A stretch of DNA of 64,000 nt from Eulemur rufifrons (lineage: Eukaryota; Chordata; Mammalia; Primates; Lemuridae): assembly GCF_041146395.1 (NCBI RefSeq), contig NW_027182957.1:235001-299000 (forward strand), in the 5' to 3' direction. This document shows positions 11,948-26,950 of this stretch, one piece after another. The stretch's first letter is position 1. Each line of letters begins with the position of its first letter. The notes beneath the pieces are model-generated. The model saw only the letters and a program-made list of their open reading frames with translations, was not told where the DNA came from and made no database searches. The position numbers were made by a program, and so were the translations under genes.

Positions 11948-13818
11948 AGACTTCTTGCTTTCTTAGAGTTTAGAAAGCCTGCAATCCTCCCATGCCATGC
12001 GTGAAAGGAGGCTCTACCACTGTGTCCTGCATGAAACCCACGGGCCCATACCCAGAGTATGATAGAGTGGGTTCCCGGGTACAATCCCAGCCCCCTAAAC
12101 TCCCCCCGCCCGCCTAATGCAGACAGGGCCCGTGCGCTAAGCATAAACAATACCTTTAACAGATAACCCTAACCCTGAACATAACACCCAACCCTGTTCC
12201 TATTTCTCGCCTTAACACGTAAACCTCACCGTGCGCCTAACTTTAACCTCTTATCCTAACGTTAATGCATCACCCGTTTTCTGAGAACAACCCCTATCCC
12301 ATAATTCTAACCCTATCTCCTAGTCATCACTGTGACACCTAATCCCTAACCCTAATTCTAAACCGCTCACCCTAACCGTAACCCTACCTACAACCCTAAC
12401 ACTGACAGTAACCCTTACTTCTAACCCCAACGCTATGCCTAACAAAAACCCTAACCCTTGACCCTAACCCTTCACCCTAACCCCTAAGCCTTACCCTAAC
12501 CCTTAACCCTAATCCTAATCCTAACCATTAAACCTAACCCTAGCTCTCAAAGCTAACCCTAAACCTTACCCTCACGGCTAGACCTAACCCTGACACTAAC
12601 CTAACACCTAACCCTAACCAGAACCCCTAAAGCTAACCCTGAACCCTTCCCTAACCCCAGCAGTAAACTTTAACCCTAAACCTAAGCCCAACCCGTAACC
12701 CTAATCCTATCCTTTTACCCTAAAACTAACCCCTAAACCTAACCCCTATACCTCACCCTAACTCTAACCCCAATCCTAATTCTAACCATACCCCTTCATA
12801 AAACACTAACTCCTAACTGCTAACCCTAACACTAACCAAAAACCCTAATCACTAATCCCTAACCCTAACGCTTAACCTTTACCCTAACCGTTAACCCTCA
12901 CCCTAAATCTTAACACTGACCCTAACCTTAACATTTAACTCTAAGCCTAACCCTTAACCCTACAGTAAGGAAGACCCTTAATGCTAATGGGATCCCTTAT
13001 CCCTAACCCTAACACTACAGCTAAAAATAACCCTAACCTTGGATCCTTAAACCTAACCCCTAACACTTACTTTAACCCCAAACCCTAACCCTGATCCTAA
13101 GCATTAAACCTAACCCTATCTCTTAACCCTAACGCTAGCCCTTACCCTAACGCCTAGATCTAACCCTAAATCTAACCTACCGCCTAATCCTAACCTTAAG
13201 CCCTAATGCTAACACTAACCCTGAACCCTAAACCTACCCGTAACCCTTAACACTAACCCTATCCGTGAACCTTAACCCTGACCCTAACCATTACCCGCAC
13301 CCAAGCATTTAACCCTGACCCTAACCCTAATCCTTAATGATAACCCTAACACTAAACCCTAACCCTAAGCCCAACACTTAACCCTAATCCTATTCCTTAA
13401 CCCTAACCCTAACCCTTATGCTAACCCAAAAACGTAACCCTAACCGTGACCAGTAAACCTAACCCTAAACTCTAACACAAACCATAGCACATAACTCTAA
13501 CCCTAAAACTAACCCTTACCCTAAACCTAATCCCTAACTCATAACCTTAACCCTAAGCGTTAACTCTCACGCTAACCTTTAATCCTAACCCTAATCCTAA
13601 TCTTCAACCCTAAACCTAACACTTAACCCTAACCCTGTACCAAACCCTAACCCCTCATCTTAACCCTAACCGTAAACCTCAACCCTAAATCAAAGTGTAA
13701 CCGTTAAACCTAAGAGTAACCTTTAACCCTAACCCTAATCCCTAACCCTAAGCCCTCACCCTAACACTAAACTTCATCCTTAACCCTAACCAGAATCCTA
13801 AGCCTAAATCTAATTCTC
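11948..13818 (+). repeat. Monomer M7 (1871 bp)
   Basis: The first third carries tttctcgcc, gcatcacccgttttctg and accgctcaccc, shared with M8. The rest carries gaacccttccc and ttaccctaaacctaatccc, shared with M6. M7 is therefore the middle of an exact 1871-bp duplication. Confidence 0.95.
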
Positions 13819-15701
13819 AGACTTCTTGCTTTCTTAGAGTTTAGAAAGCCTGCAATCCTCCCATGCCATGCGTGAAAGGAGGCTCTACCACTGTGTCCTG
13901 CATGAAACCCACGGGCCCATACCCAGAGTATGATAGAGTGGGTTCCCGGGTACAATCCCAGCCCCCTAAACTCCCCCCGCCCGCCTAATGCAGACAGGGC
14001 CCGTGCGCTAAGCATAAACAATACCTTTAACAGATAACCCTAACCCTGAACATAACACCCAACCCTGTTCCTATTTCTCGCCTTAACACGTAAACCTCAC
14101 CGTGCGCCTAACTTTAACCTCTTATCCTAACGTTAATGCATCACCCGTTTTCTGAGAACAACCCCTATCCCATAATTCTAACCCTATCTCCTAGTCATCA
14201 CTGTGACACCTAATCCCTAACCCTAATTCTAAACCGCTCACCCTAACCGTAACCCTACCTACAACCCTAACACTGACAGTAACCCTTACTTCTAACCCCA
14301 ACGCTATGCCTAACAAAAACCCTAACCCTTGACCCTAACCCTTCACCCTAACCCCTAAGCCTTACCCTAACCCTTAACCCTAATCCTAATCCTAACCATT
14401 AAACCTAACCCTAGCTCTCAAAGCTAACCCTAAACCTTACCCTCACGGCTAGACCTAACCCTGACACTAACCTAACACCTAACCCTAACCAGAACCCCTA
14501 AAGCTAACCCTGAACCCTTCCCTAACCCCAGCAGTAAACTTTAACCCTAAACCTAAGCCCAACCCGTAACCCTAATCCTATCCTTTTACCCTAAAACTAA
14601 CCCCTAAACCTAACCCCTATACCTCACCCTAACTCTAACCCCAATCCTAATTCTAACCATACCCCTTCATAATACACTAACTCCTAACCGCTAACCCTAA
14701 CACTAACCAAAAACCCTAATCACTAATCCCTAACCCTAACGCTTAACCTTTACCCTAACCGTTAACCCTCACCCTAAATCTTAACACTGACCCTAACCTT
14801 AACATTTAACTCTAAGCCTAACCCTTAACCCTACAGTAAGGAAGACCCTTAATGCTAATGGGATCCCTTATCCCTAACCCTAACACTACAGCTAAAAATA
14901 ACCCTAACCTTGGATCCTTAAACCTAACCCCTAACACTTACTTTAACCCCAAACCCTAACCCTGATCCTAAGCATTAAACCTAACCCTATCTCTTAACCC
15001 TAACGTTAGCCCTTACCCTAACGCCTAGATCTAACCCTAAATCTAACCTATCGCCTAATCCTAACCTTAAGCCCTAATGCTAACACTAACCCTGAACCCT
15101 AAACCTACCCGTAACCCTTAACACTAACCCTATCCGTGAACCTTAACCCTGACCCTAACCATTACCCGCACCCAAGCATTTAATCCTGACCCTAACCCTA
15201 ATCCTTAATGCCAAACTTAACACTTAACCCTAACCGTAAGCCCAACATTTAACCCTAATCCTATCCCTTAACCCTAACCCTAACCCTAATGCTAAACCCT
15301 AAACTTCACCCTAACCGTGACCAGTAAACCTAACACTAACCTCTAACACAAACCATAGCACATAACTCTAACCCTAAAACTAACCCTAACCCTAACCCTA
15401 AACCTAACCCTAAACCCTAACTCTTAACCTTATCCCTAAGCGTTAACTCTCACGCTAACCTTTAATTCTAAACCTAATCCTAATCTTGAACCCTAAACCT
15501 AACACTTAACCCTAACCCTCTACCAAACACTAACAACTCATCTTAACGCTAACCGTAAACCTCAACCCTAAACCAAAGTGTAACCGTTAAACCTAAGAGT
15601 AACCTTTAACCCTAACCCTAATCCCTAACCCTAAGCCCTCACCCTAACACTAAACTTCATCCTTAACCCTAACCAGAATCCTAACCCTAAATCTAATTCT
15701 C
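13819..15701 (+). repeat. Monomer M8 (1883 bp), related to M16
   Basis: The first third matches M7. The second half carries cataatacactaac near 14669, cctatcgcctaatcc near 15047, and a rearranged stretch gccaaacttaacacttaacc near 15210. All three recur in M16, about 15.0 kb downstream. Confidence 0.95.
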
Positions 15702-17584
15702 AGACTTCTCGCTTTCTTAGAGTTTAGAAAGCCTGCCATCCTCCCATGCCATGCGTGAAAGGAGGCTCTACCACTGTGTCCTGCATGAAACCCACGGGCC
15801 CATACCCAGAGTATGATAGAGTGGGTTCCCGGGTACAATCCCAGCCCCCTAAACTCCCCCCGCCCGCCTAATGCAGACAGGGCCCGTGCGCTAAGCATAA
15901 ACAATACCTTTAACAGATAACCCTAACCCTGAACATAACACCCAACCCTGTTCCTATTTCTCCCCTTAACACATAAACCTCACCGTGCGCCTAACTTTAA
16001 CCTCTTATCCTAACGTTAATGCATAACCCATTTCCTGAGGACAACCCCTATCCCATAATTCTAACCCTATCTCCTAGTCATCACTGTGACACCTAATCCC
16101 TAACCCTAATTCTAAACCGCTAACCCTAACCGTAACCCTACCTACAACCCTAACACTGACAGTAACCCTTACTTCTAACCCCAACGCTATGCCTAACAAA
16201 AACCCTAACCCTTGACCCTAACCCTTCACCCTAACCCCTAAGCCTTACCCTAACCCTTAACCATAATCCTAATCCTAACCATTAAACCTAACCCTAGCTC
16301 TTAAAGCTAACCCTAAACCTTACCCTCACGACTAGACCTAACCCTGACACTAACCTAACACCTAACCCTAACCAGAACCCCTAAATCTAACCCTGAACCC
16401 TATCCCTAACCCTAGCAGTAAACTTTAACCCTAAACCTAAGCCCAACCCGTAACCCTAATCCTATCCTTTTACCCTAAAACTAACCCCTAAACCTAACCC
16501 CTATACCTCACCCTAACTCTAACCCCAATCCTAATTCTAACCATACCCCTTCATAAAACACTAACTCCTAACCGCTAACCCTAACACTAACCAAAAACCC
16601 TAATCACTAATCCCTAACCCTAACGCTTAACCTTTACCCTAACCGTTAACCCTCACCCTAAATCTTAACCCTGACCCTAACCTTAACCTTTAACTCTAAG
16701 CCTAACCCTTAACCCTACAGTAAGGAAGACCCTTAATGCTAATGGGATCCCTTATCCCTAACCCTAACACTACAGCTAAAAATAACCCTCACCTTGGATC
16801 CTTAAACCTAACCCCTAACACTTACTTTAACCCCAAACCCTAACCCTAATCCTAAGCATTAAACCTAACCCTATCTCTTAACCCTAACGCTAGCCCTTAT
16901 TCTAACGCCTAGATCTAACCCTAAATCTAACCTACCGCCTAATCCTAACCTTAAGCCCTAATGCTAACACTAACCCTGAACCCTAAACCTACCCGTAACC
17001 CTTAAAACTAACCCTATCCGTGAACCTAAACCCTGACCCTAACCATTACCCGCACCCAAGCATTTAACCCTGACCCTAACCCTAATCCTTAATGCTAACC
17101 TTAACACTAAACCCTAACCCTAAACCCAACACTTAACCCTAATCCTATCCCTTAACCCTAACCCTACCCTAACCCTAATGCTAACCCCTAAACGTAACCC
17201 TAACCGTGAGCAGTAAACCTAACCCTAACCTCTAACAAAAACCATAGCACATAACTCTAACCCTAAAACTAACCCTAACCCTAACCCTAACCCTAATCCC
17301 TAACTCTTAACCTTAACCCTAAGCGTTAACTCTCACGCTAACCTTTAATCCTAACCTTAATCCTAATCTTCAAGCCTAAACCTAACACTTAACCCTAACC
17401 CTGTACCAAACGCTAACCACTCATCTTAACCCTAACCGTAAACCTCAACCCTAAACCAAAGTGTAACCGTTAAACCTAAGAGTAACCTTTAACCCTAACC
17501 CTAATCCCTAACCCTAAGCCCTCACCCTAACACTAAGCTTCATCCTTAACCCTAACCAGAATCCTAACCCTAAATCTAATTCTC
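15702..17584 (+). repeat. Monomer M9 (1883 bp), related to M19
   Basis: The core has agacttctcgc and gcctgccatcc. The paired-GGATCC region has ccctcaccttgg, shared with M19, ten monomers away. Tract B has the irregular join ccctaccctaaccc near 17163, typical of M9, M11-M13 and M17-M19. Confidence 0.95.
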
Positions 17585-19455
17585 AGACTTCTTGCTTTCT
17601 TAGAGTTTAGAAAGCCTGCAATCCTCCCATGCCATGCATGAAAGGAGGCTCTACCACTGTGTCCTGCATGAAACCCACGGGCCCATACCCAGAGTATGAT
17701 AGAGTGGGTTCCCGGGTACAATCCCAGCCCCCTAAAATCCCCCCGCCCGCCTAATGCAGATAGGGCCCGTTTGCTAAGCATAAACAATACCTTTAACAGA
17801 TAACCCTAACCCTGAACATAACACCCAACCCTGTTCCTATTTCTCCCCTTAACACGTAAACCTCACCATGCGCCTAACTTTAACCTCTTATCCTAACGTT
17901 AATGCATAACCCATTTCCTGAGAACAACCCCTATCCCATAATTCTAACCGTATCACCTAGTCATCACTGTGACACCTAATCCCTAACCCTAATTCTAAAC
18001 CGCTAACCCTAACCGTAACCCTACCTACACCCTAACACTGACAGTAACCCTTACTTCTAACCCCAACGCTATGCCTAACAAAAACCCTAACCCTTGACCC
18101 TAACCCATCACCCTAACCCCTAAGCCTTACCCTAACCCTTATCCCTAATCCTAATCCTAACCATTAAACCTAACCCTAGCTCTTAAAGCTAACCCTAAAC
18201 CTTACCCTCACGACTAGACCTAACCCTGACACTAACCTAACACCTAACCCTAACCAGAACCCCTAAAGCTAACCCTGAACCTTATCCCTAACCCTAGCAG
18301 TAAACTTTAACCCTAAACCTAAGCCCAACCCGTAACACTAATCCTATCCTTTTACCCTAAAACTAACCCCTAAACCTAACCCCTATACCTCACCCTAACT
18401 CTAACCCCAATCCTAATTCTAACCATACCCCTTCATAAAACACTAACTCCTAACTGCTAACCCTAACACTAACCAAAAACCCTAATCACTAATCCCTAAC
18501 CCTAACGCTTAACCTTTACCCTAACCGTTAACCCTCACCCTAAATCTTAACCCTGAACCTAACCTTAACCTTTAACTCTAAGCCTAACCCTTAACCCTAC
18601 AGTAAGGAAGACCCTTAATGCTAATGGGATCCCTTATCCCTAACCCTAACACTACAGCTAAAAATAACCCTAACCTTGGATCCTTAAACCTAACCCCTAA
18701 CACTTACTTTAACCCCAAACCCTAACCCTAATCCTAAGCATTAAACCTAACCCTATCTCTTAACCCTAACGCTAGCCCTTACCCTAACGCCTAGATCTAA
18801 CCCTAAATCTAACCTACCGCCTAATCCTAACCTTAAGCCCTAATGCTAACACTAACCCTGAACCCTAAACCTACCCGTAACCCTTAACACTAACCCTATC
18901 CGTGAACCTTAACCCTGACCCTAACCATTACCCGCACCCAAGCATTTAACCCTGACCCTAACCCTAATCCTTAATGATAACCCTAACACTAAACCCTAAC
19001 CCTAAGCCCAACACTTAACCCTAATCCTATCCCTTAACCCTAACCCTAACCCTTATGCTAACCCAAAAACGTAACCCTAACCGTGACCAGTAAACCTAAC
19101 CCTAAACTCTAACACAAACCATAGCACATAACTCTAACCCTAAAACTAACCCTAACCCTAAACCTAAGCCCTAACTCATAACCTTAACCCTAAGCGTTAA
19201 CTCTCACGCTAACCTTTAATCCTAACCCTAATCCTAATCTTCAACCCTAAACCTAACACTTAACCCTAACCCTGTACCAAACCCTAACCCCTCATCTTAA
19301 CCCTAACCGTAAACCTCAACCCTAAACCAAAGTGTAACCGTTAAACCTAAGAGTAACCTTTAACCCTAACCCTAATCCCTAACCCTAAGCCCTCACCCTA
19401 ACACTAAACTTCATCCTTAACCCTAACCAGAATCCTAAGCCTAAATCTAATTCTC
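17585..19455 (+). repeat. Monomer M10 (1871 bp)
   Basis: The core has aaaatcccccc and gatagggcccgtttgc. The flank has aaccgtatcacctagtc, shared with M13 and M14. The CpG in caccgtgcgcc is changed to caccatgcgcc near 17866. Confidence 0.95.
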
Positions 19456-21319
19456 AGACTTCTTGCTTTCTTAGAGTTTAGAAAGCCTGCAATCCTCCCA
19501 TGCCATGCATGAAAGGAGGCTCTACCACTGTGTCCTGCATGAAACCCATGGGCCCATACCCAGAGTATGATAGAGTGGGTTCCCGGGTACAATCCCAGCC
19601 CCCTAAACTCCCCCCGCCCGCCTAATGCAGACAGGGCCCATGCGCTAAGCATAAACAATACCTTTAACAGATAACCCTAACCCTGAACATAACACCGAAC
19701 CCTGTTCCTATTTCTCCCCTTAACATGTAAACCTCACCGTGCGCCTAACTTTAACCTCTTATCCTAACGTTAATGCATAACCCATTTCCTGAGAACAACC
19801 CCTATCCCATAATTCTAACCCTATCTCCTAGTCATCACTGTGACACCTAATCCCTAACCCTAATTCTAAACCGCTAACCCTAACCGTAACCCTACCTACA
19901 ACGCTAACACTGACAGTAACCCTTACTTCTAACCCCAACGCTATGCCTAACAAAAACCCTAACCCTTGACCCTAACCCTTCACCCTAACCCCTAAGCCTT
20001 ACCCTAACACTTAACCCTAATCCTAATCCTAACCATTAAACCTAACCCTAGCTCTTAAAGCTAACCCTAAACCTTACCCTCACGACTAGACCTAACCCTG
20101 ACACTAACCTAACACCTAACCCTAACCAGAACCCCTAAAGCTAACCCTGAACCCTATCGCTAACCCTAGCAGTAAACTTTAACCCTAAACCTAAGCCCAA
20201 CCCGTAACCCTAATCCTATCCTTTTACCCTAAAACTAACCCCTAAACCTAACCCCTATACCTCACCCTAACTCTAACCCCAATCCTAATTCTAACCATAC
20301 CCCTTCATAAAACACTAACTCCTAACCGCTAACCCTAACACTAACCAAAAACCCTAATCACTAATCCCTAACCCTAACGCTTAACCTTTACCCTAACCGT
20401 TAACCCTCACCCTCAATCTTAACCCTGACCCTAACCTTAACCTTTAACTCTAAGCCTAACCCTTAACCCTCCAGTAAGGAAGACCCTTAAAGCTAATGGG
20501 ATCCCTTATCCCTAACCCTAACACTACAGCTAAAAATAACCCTAACCTTGGATCCTTAAACCTAACCCCTAACACTTACTTTAACCCCAAACCCTAACCC
20601 TAATCCTAAGCATTAAACCTAACCCTATCTCTTAACCCTAACGCTAGCCCTTACCCTAACGCCTAGATCTAACCCTAAATCTAACCTACCGCCTAATCCT
20701 AACCTTAAGCCCTAATGCTAACACTAACCCTGAACCCTAAACCTACCCGTAACCCTTAACACTAACACTATCCGTGAACCTAAACCCTGACCCTATCCAT
20801 TACCCGCACCCAAGCATTTAACCCTGACCCTAACCCTAATCCTTAATGCTAACCTTAACACTAAACCCTAACCCTAAGCCCAACACTTAACCCTAATCCT
20901 ATCCCTTAACCCTAACCCTACCCTAACCCTAATGCTAACCCCTAAACGTAACCCTAACCGTGACCAGTAAACCTAACCCTAACCTCTAACAAAAACCATA
21001 GCACATAACTCTAACCCTAAAACTAACCCTAACCCTAACCCTAACCCTAATCCCTAACTCTTAACCTTAACCCTAAGCGTTAACTCTCACGCTAACCTTT
21101 AATCCTAACCCTAATCCTAATCTTCAACCCTAAACCTAACACTTAACCCTAACCGTGTACCTAACCCTAACCGTAAACGTTAACCCTAAACCAAAGTGTA
21201 ACCGTTAAACCTAAGAGTAACCTTTAACCCTAACCCTAATCCCTAACCCTAAGCCCTCACCCTAACACTAAACTTCATCCTTAACCCTAACCAGAATCCT
21301 AACCCTAAATCTAATTCTC
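19456..21319 (+). repeat. Monomer M11 (1864 bp), with a 19-bp deletion
   Basis: Near 21154 the text runs gtgtacctaaccctaaccgt, where other copies hold about 19 more bases including cccctcatcttaac. This accounts for its short length relative to the 1883-bp class. The core has two CpG-type changes, acccatgggccc and agggcccatgcgc. Confidence 0.95.
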
Positions 21320-23202
21320 AGACTTCTTGCTTTCTTAGAGTTTAGAAAGCCTGCAATCCTCCCATGCCATGCATGAAAGGAGGCTCTACCACTGTGTCCT
21401 GCATGAAACCCACGGGCCCATACCCAGAGTATGATAGAGTGGGTTCCTGGGTACAATCCCAGCCCCCTAAACTCCCCCCACCCGCCTAATGCAGACAGGG
21501 CCCGTGCGCTAAGCATAAACAATACCTTTAACAGATAACCCTAACCCTGAACATAACACCCAACCCTGTTCCTATTTCTCCCCTTAACATGTAAACCTCA
21601 CCGTGCGCCTAACTTTAACCTCTTATCCTAACGTTAATGCATAACCCATTTCCTGAGAACAACCCCTATCCCATAATTCTAACCCTATCTCCTAGTCATC
21701 ACTGTGACACCTAATCCCTAACCCTAATTCTAAACCGCTAACCCTAACCGTAACCCTACCTACAACCCTAACACTGACAGGAACCCTTACTTCTAACCCC
21801 AACGCTATGCCTAACAAAAACCCTAACCCTTGACCCTAACCCTTCACCCTAACCCCTAAGCCTTACCCTAACACTTAACCCTAATCCTAATCCTAACCAT
21901 TAAACCTAACCCTAGCTCTTAAAGCTAACCCTAAACCTTACCCTCACGATTAGACCTAACCCTGACACTAACCTAACACCTAACCCTAACCAGAACCCCT
22001 AAAGCTAACCCTGAACCCTATCCCTAACCCTAGCAGTAAACTTTAACCCTAAACCTAAGCCCAACCCGTAACCCTAATCCTATCCTTTTACCCTAAAACT
22101 AACCCCTAAACCTAACCCCTATACCTCACCCTAACTCTAACCCCAATCCTAATTCTAACCATACCCCTTCATAAAACACTAACTCCTAACCGCTAACCCT
22201 AACACTAACCAAAAACCCTAATCACTAATCCCTAACCCTAACGCTTAACCTTTACCCTAACCGTTAACCCTCACCCTAAATCTTAACCCTGACCCTAACC
22301 TTAACCTTTAACTCCAAGCCTAACCCTTAACCCTACAGTAAGGAAGACCCTTAATGCTAATGGGATCCCTTATCCCTAACCCTAACACTACAGCTAAAAA
22401 TAACCCTAACCTTGGATCCTTAAACCTAACCCCTAACACTTACTTTAACCCCAAACCCTAACCCTAATCCTAAGCATTAAACCTAACCCTATCTCTTAAC
22501 CCTAACGCTAGCCCTTACCCTAACGCCTAGATCTAACCCTAAATCTAACCTACCGCCTAATCCTAACCTTAAGCCCTAATGCTAACACTAACCCTGAACC
22601 CTAAACCTACCCGTAACCCTTAACACTAACCCTATCCGTGAACCTAAACCCTGACCCTATCCATTACCCGCACCCAAGCATTTAACCCTGACCCTAACCC
22701 TAATCCTTAAAGCTAACCTTAACACTAAACCCTAACCCTAAGCCCAACACTTAACCCTAATCCTATCCCTTAACCCTAACCCTACCCTAACCCTAATGCT
22801 AACCCCTAAACGTAACCCTAACCGTGACCAGTAAACCTAACCCTAACCTCTAACAAAAACCATAGCACATAACTCTAACCCTAAAACTAACCCTAAGCCT
22901 AACCCTAACCCTAATCCCTAACTCTTAACCTTAACCCTAAGCGTTAACTCTCACGCTAACCTTTAATCCTAACCCTAATCCTAATCTTCAACCCTAAACC
23001 TAACACTTAACCCTAACCGTGTACCAAACCCTAACCCCTCAACTTAACCCTAACCGTAAACCTCAATCCTAAACCAAAGTGTAACCGTTAAACCTAAGAG
23101 TAACCTTTAACCCTAACCCTAATCCCTAACCCTAAGCCCTCACCCTAACACTAAACTTCATCCTTAACCCTAACCAGAATGCTAAGCCTAAATCTAATTC
23201 TC
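21320..23202 (+). repeat. Monomer M12 (1883 bp)
   Basis: The core has gttcctgggtac, which loses CCCGGG, and cccccacccgcc. Tract A has gacaggaaccc and cacgattagacc. The sequence tttaactccaagcc near 22306 is shared with M24. Confidence 0.95.
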
Positions 23203-25079
23203 AGACTTCTTGCTTTCTTAGAGTTTAGAAAGCCTGCAATCCTCCCATGCCATGCATGAAAGGAGGCTCTACCACTGTGTCCTGCATGAAACCCACGGGC
23301 CCATACCTAGAGTATGATAGAGTGGGTTCCCGGGTACAATCCCAGCCCCCTAAACTCCCCCCGCCCGCCTAATGCAGACAGGGCCCGTGCGCTAAGCATA
23401 AACAATACCTTTAACAGATAACCCTAACCCTGAACATAACACCCAACCCTGTTCCCATTTCTCCCCTTAACACGTAAACCTCACCGTGCGCCTAACTTTA
23501 ACCTCTTATCCTAACGCTAATGCATAACCCATTTCCTGAGAACAACCCCTATCCCATAATTCTAACCGTATCACCTAGTCATTACTGTGACACCTAATCC
23601 CTAACCCTAATTCTAAACCGCTAACCCTAACCGTAACCCTACCTACAACCCTAACACTGACAGTAACCCTTACTTCTAACCCCAACGCTATGCCTAACAA
23701 AAACCCTAACCCTTGACGCTAACCCTTCACCCTAACCCCTAAGCCTTACCCTAACCCTTAACCCTAATCCTAATCCTAACCATTAAACCTAACCCTAGCT
23801 CTTAAAGCTAACCCTAAACCTTACCCTCACGACTAGACCTAACCCTGACACTAACCTAACACCTAACCCTAACCAGAACCCCTAAAGCTAACCCTGAACC
23901 CTATCCCTAACCCTAGCAGTAAACTTTAACCCTAAACCTAAGCCCAACCCGTAACCCTAATCCTATCCTTTTACCCTAAAACTAACCCCTAAACCTAACC
24001 CCTATACCTCACCCTAACTCTAACCCCAATCCTAATTCTAACCATACCCCTTCATAAAACACTAACTCCTAACCGCTAACCCTAACACTAACCAAAAACC
24101 CTAATCACTAATCCCTAACCCTAACGCTTAACCTTTACCCTAACCGTTAACCCTCACCCTAAATCTTAACCCTGACCCTAACCTTAACCTTTAACTCTAA
24201 GCCTAACCCTTAACCCTACAGTAAGGAAGACCCTTAATGCTAATGGGATCCCTTATCCCTAACCCTAACACTACAGCTAAAAATAACCCTAACCTTGGAT
24301 CCTTAAACCTAACCCCTAACACTTACTTTAACCCCAAACCCTAACCCTAATCCTAAGCATTAAACCTAACCCTATCTCTTAACCCTAACGCTAGCCCTTA
24401 CCCTAACGCCTAGATCTAACCCTAAATCTAACCTACCGCCTAATCCTAACCTTAAGCCCTAATGCTAACACTAACGCTGAACCCTAAACCTACCCGTAAC
24501 CCTTAACACTAACCCTATCCGTGAACCTAAACCCTGACCCTAACCATTACCCGCACCCAAGCATTTAACCCTGCCCCTAACCCTAATCCTTAATGCTAAC
24601 CTTAACACTAAACCCTAACCCTAAGCCCAACACTTAACCCTAATCCTATCCCTTAACCCTAACCCTACCCTAACCCTAATGCTAACCCCTAAACGTAACC
24701 CTAACCGTGACCAGTAAACCTAACCCTAACCTCTAACAAAAACCATAGCACATAACTCTAACCCTAAAACTAACCCTAACCCTAACCCTAATCCCTAACT
24801 CTTAACCTTAACCCTAAGCGTTAACTCTCACGCTAACCTTTAATCCTAACCCTAATCCTAATCTTCAACCCTAAACCTAACACTTAACCCTAACCGTGTA
24901 CCAAACCCTAACCCCTCATCTTAACCCTAACCGTAAACCTCAACCCTAAACCAAAGTGTAACCGTTAAACCTAAGAGTAACCTTTAACCCTAACCCTAAT
25001 CCCTAACCCTAAGCCCTCACCCTAACACTAAACTTCATCCTTAACCCTAACCAGAATCCTAACCCTAAATCTAATTCTC
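23203..25079 (+). repeat. Monomer M13 (1877 bp), core with an in-frame stop
   Basis: The core reads catacctagagt. The minus-strand TGG codon becomes TAG at 23307-23309, ending the recurrent open frame. This is the only copy whose palindrome is altered (gtcattactgtgac). It shares aaccgtatcacctag with M10 and M14. Confidence 0.95.
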
Positions 25080-26950
25080 AGACTTCTTGCTTTCTTAGAG
25101 TTTAGAAAGCCTGCAATCCTCCCATGCCATGCGTGAAAGGAGGCTCTACCACTGTGTCCTGCATGAAACCCACGGGCCCATACCCAGAGTATGATAGAGT
25201 GGGTTTCCGGGTACAATCCCAGCCCCCTAAACTCCCCCCGCCCGCCTAATGCAGACAGGGCCCGTGCGCTAAGCATAAACAATACCTTTAACAGATAACC
25301 CTAACCCTGAACATAACACCCAACCCTGTTCCTATTTCTCCCCTTAACACATAAACCTCACCGTGCGCCTAACTTTAACCTCTTATCCTAACGTTAATGC
25401 ATAACCCATTTCCTGAGAACAACCCCTATCCCATAATTCTAACCGTATCACCTAGTCATCACTGTGACACCTAATCCCTAACCCTAATTCTAAACCGCTA
25501 ACCCTAACCGTAACCCTACCTACAACCCTAACACTGACAGTAACCCTTACTTCTAACCCCAACGCTATGCCTAACAAAAACCCTAACCCTTGACCCTAAC
25601 CCTTCACCCTAACCCCTAAGCCTTACCCTAACCCTTAACCCTAATCCTAATCCTAACCATTAAACCTAACCCTAGATCTCAAAGCTAACCCTAAACCTTA
25701 CCCTCACGGCTAGACCTAACCCTGACACTAACCTAACACCTAACCCTAACCAGAACCCCTAAAGCTAACCCTGAACCCTATCCCTAACCCTAGCAGTAAA
25801 CTTTAACCCTAAACCTAAGCCCAACCCGTAACCCTAATCCTATCCTTTTACCCTAAAACTAACCCCTAAACCTAACACCTATACCTCACCCTAACTCTAA
25901 CCCCAATCCTAATTCTCACCATACGCCTTCATAAAACACTAACTCCTAACCGCTAACCCTAACACTAACCAAAAACCCTAATCACTAATCCCTAACCCTA
26001 ACGCTTAACCTTTACCCTAACCGTTAACCCTCACCCTAAATCTTAACACTGACCCTAACCTTAACCTTTAACTCTAAGCCTAACCCTTAACCCTACAGTA
26101 AGGAAGACCCTTAATGCTAATGGGATCCCTTATCCCTAACCCTAACACTACTGCTAAAAATAACCCTAATCTTGGATCCTTAAACCTAACCCCTAACACT
26201 TACTTTAACCCCAAACCCTAACCCTGATCCTAAGCATTAAACCTAACCCTATCTCTTAACCCTAACGCTAGCCCTTACCCTAACGCCTAGATCTAACCCT
26301 AAATCTAACCTACCGCCTAATCCTAACCTTAAGCCCTAATGCTAACACTAACCCTGAACCCTAAACCTACCCGTAACCCTTAACACTAACCCTATCCGTG
26401 AACCTTAACCCTGACCCAACCATTACCCGCACCCAAGCATTTAACCCTGACCCTAACCCTAATCCTTAATGATAACCCTAACACTGAACCCTAACCCTAA
26501 GCCCAACACTTAACCCTAATCCTATCCCTTAACCCTAACCATAACTCTTATGCTAACCCAAAAACGTAACCCTAACCGTGACCACTAAACCTAACCCTAA
26601 ACTCTAACACAAACCATAGCACATAACTCTAACCCTAAAACTAACCCTAACCCTAACACTAAGCCCTAACTCATAACCTTAACCCTAATCGTTAACTCTC
26701 ACGCTAACCTTTAATCCTAATCCTAATCCTAATCTTCCACCCTAAACCTAACACTTAACCCTAACCCTGTACCAAACCCTAACCCCTCATCTTAAGCCTA
26801 ACCGTAAACCTCAACCCTAAACCAAAGTGTAACCGTTAAACCTAAGAGTAACCTTTAACCCTAACCCTAATCCCTAACCCTAAGCCCTCACCCTAACACT
26901 AAACTTCATCCCTAACCCTAACCAGAATCCTAACCCTAAATCTAATTCTC
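25080..26950 (+). repeat. Monomer M14 (1871 bp), related to M4
   Basis: It shares gtttccggg, ctagatctcaaagc, ccatacgccttc, actactgctaaa, taatcttgg, gacccaaccattacc and ccataactcttatgc with M4. It differs from M4 in the flank, which has the aaccgtatcacctag form of M13. A switch between two haplotypes therefore lies between about 25.45 and 25.67 kb. Confidence 0.95.
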
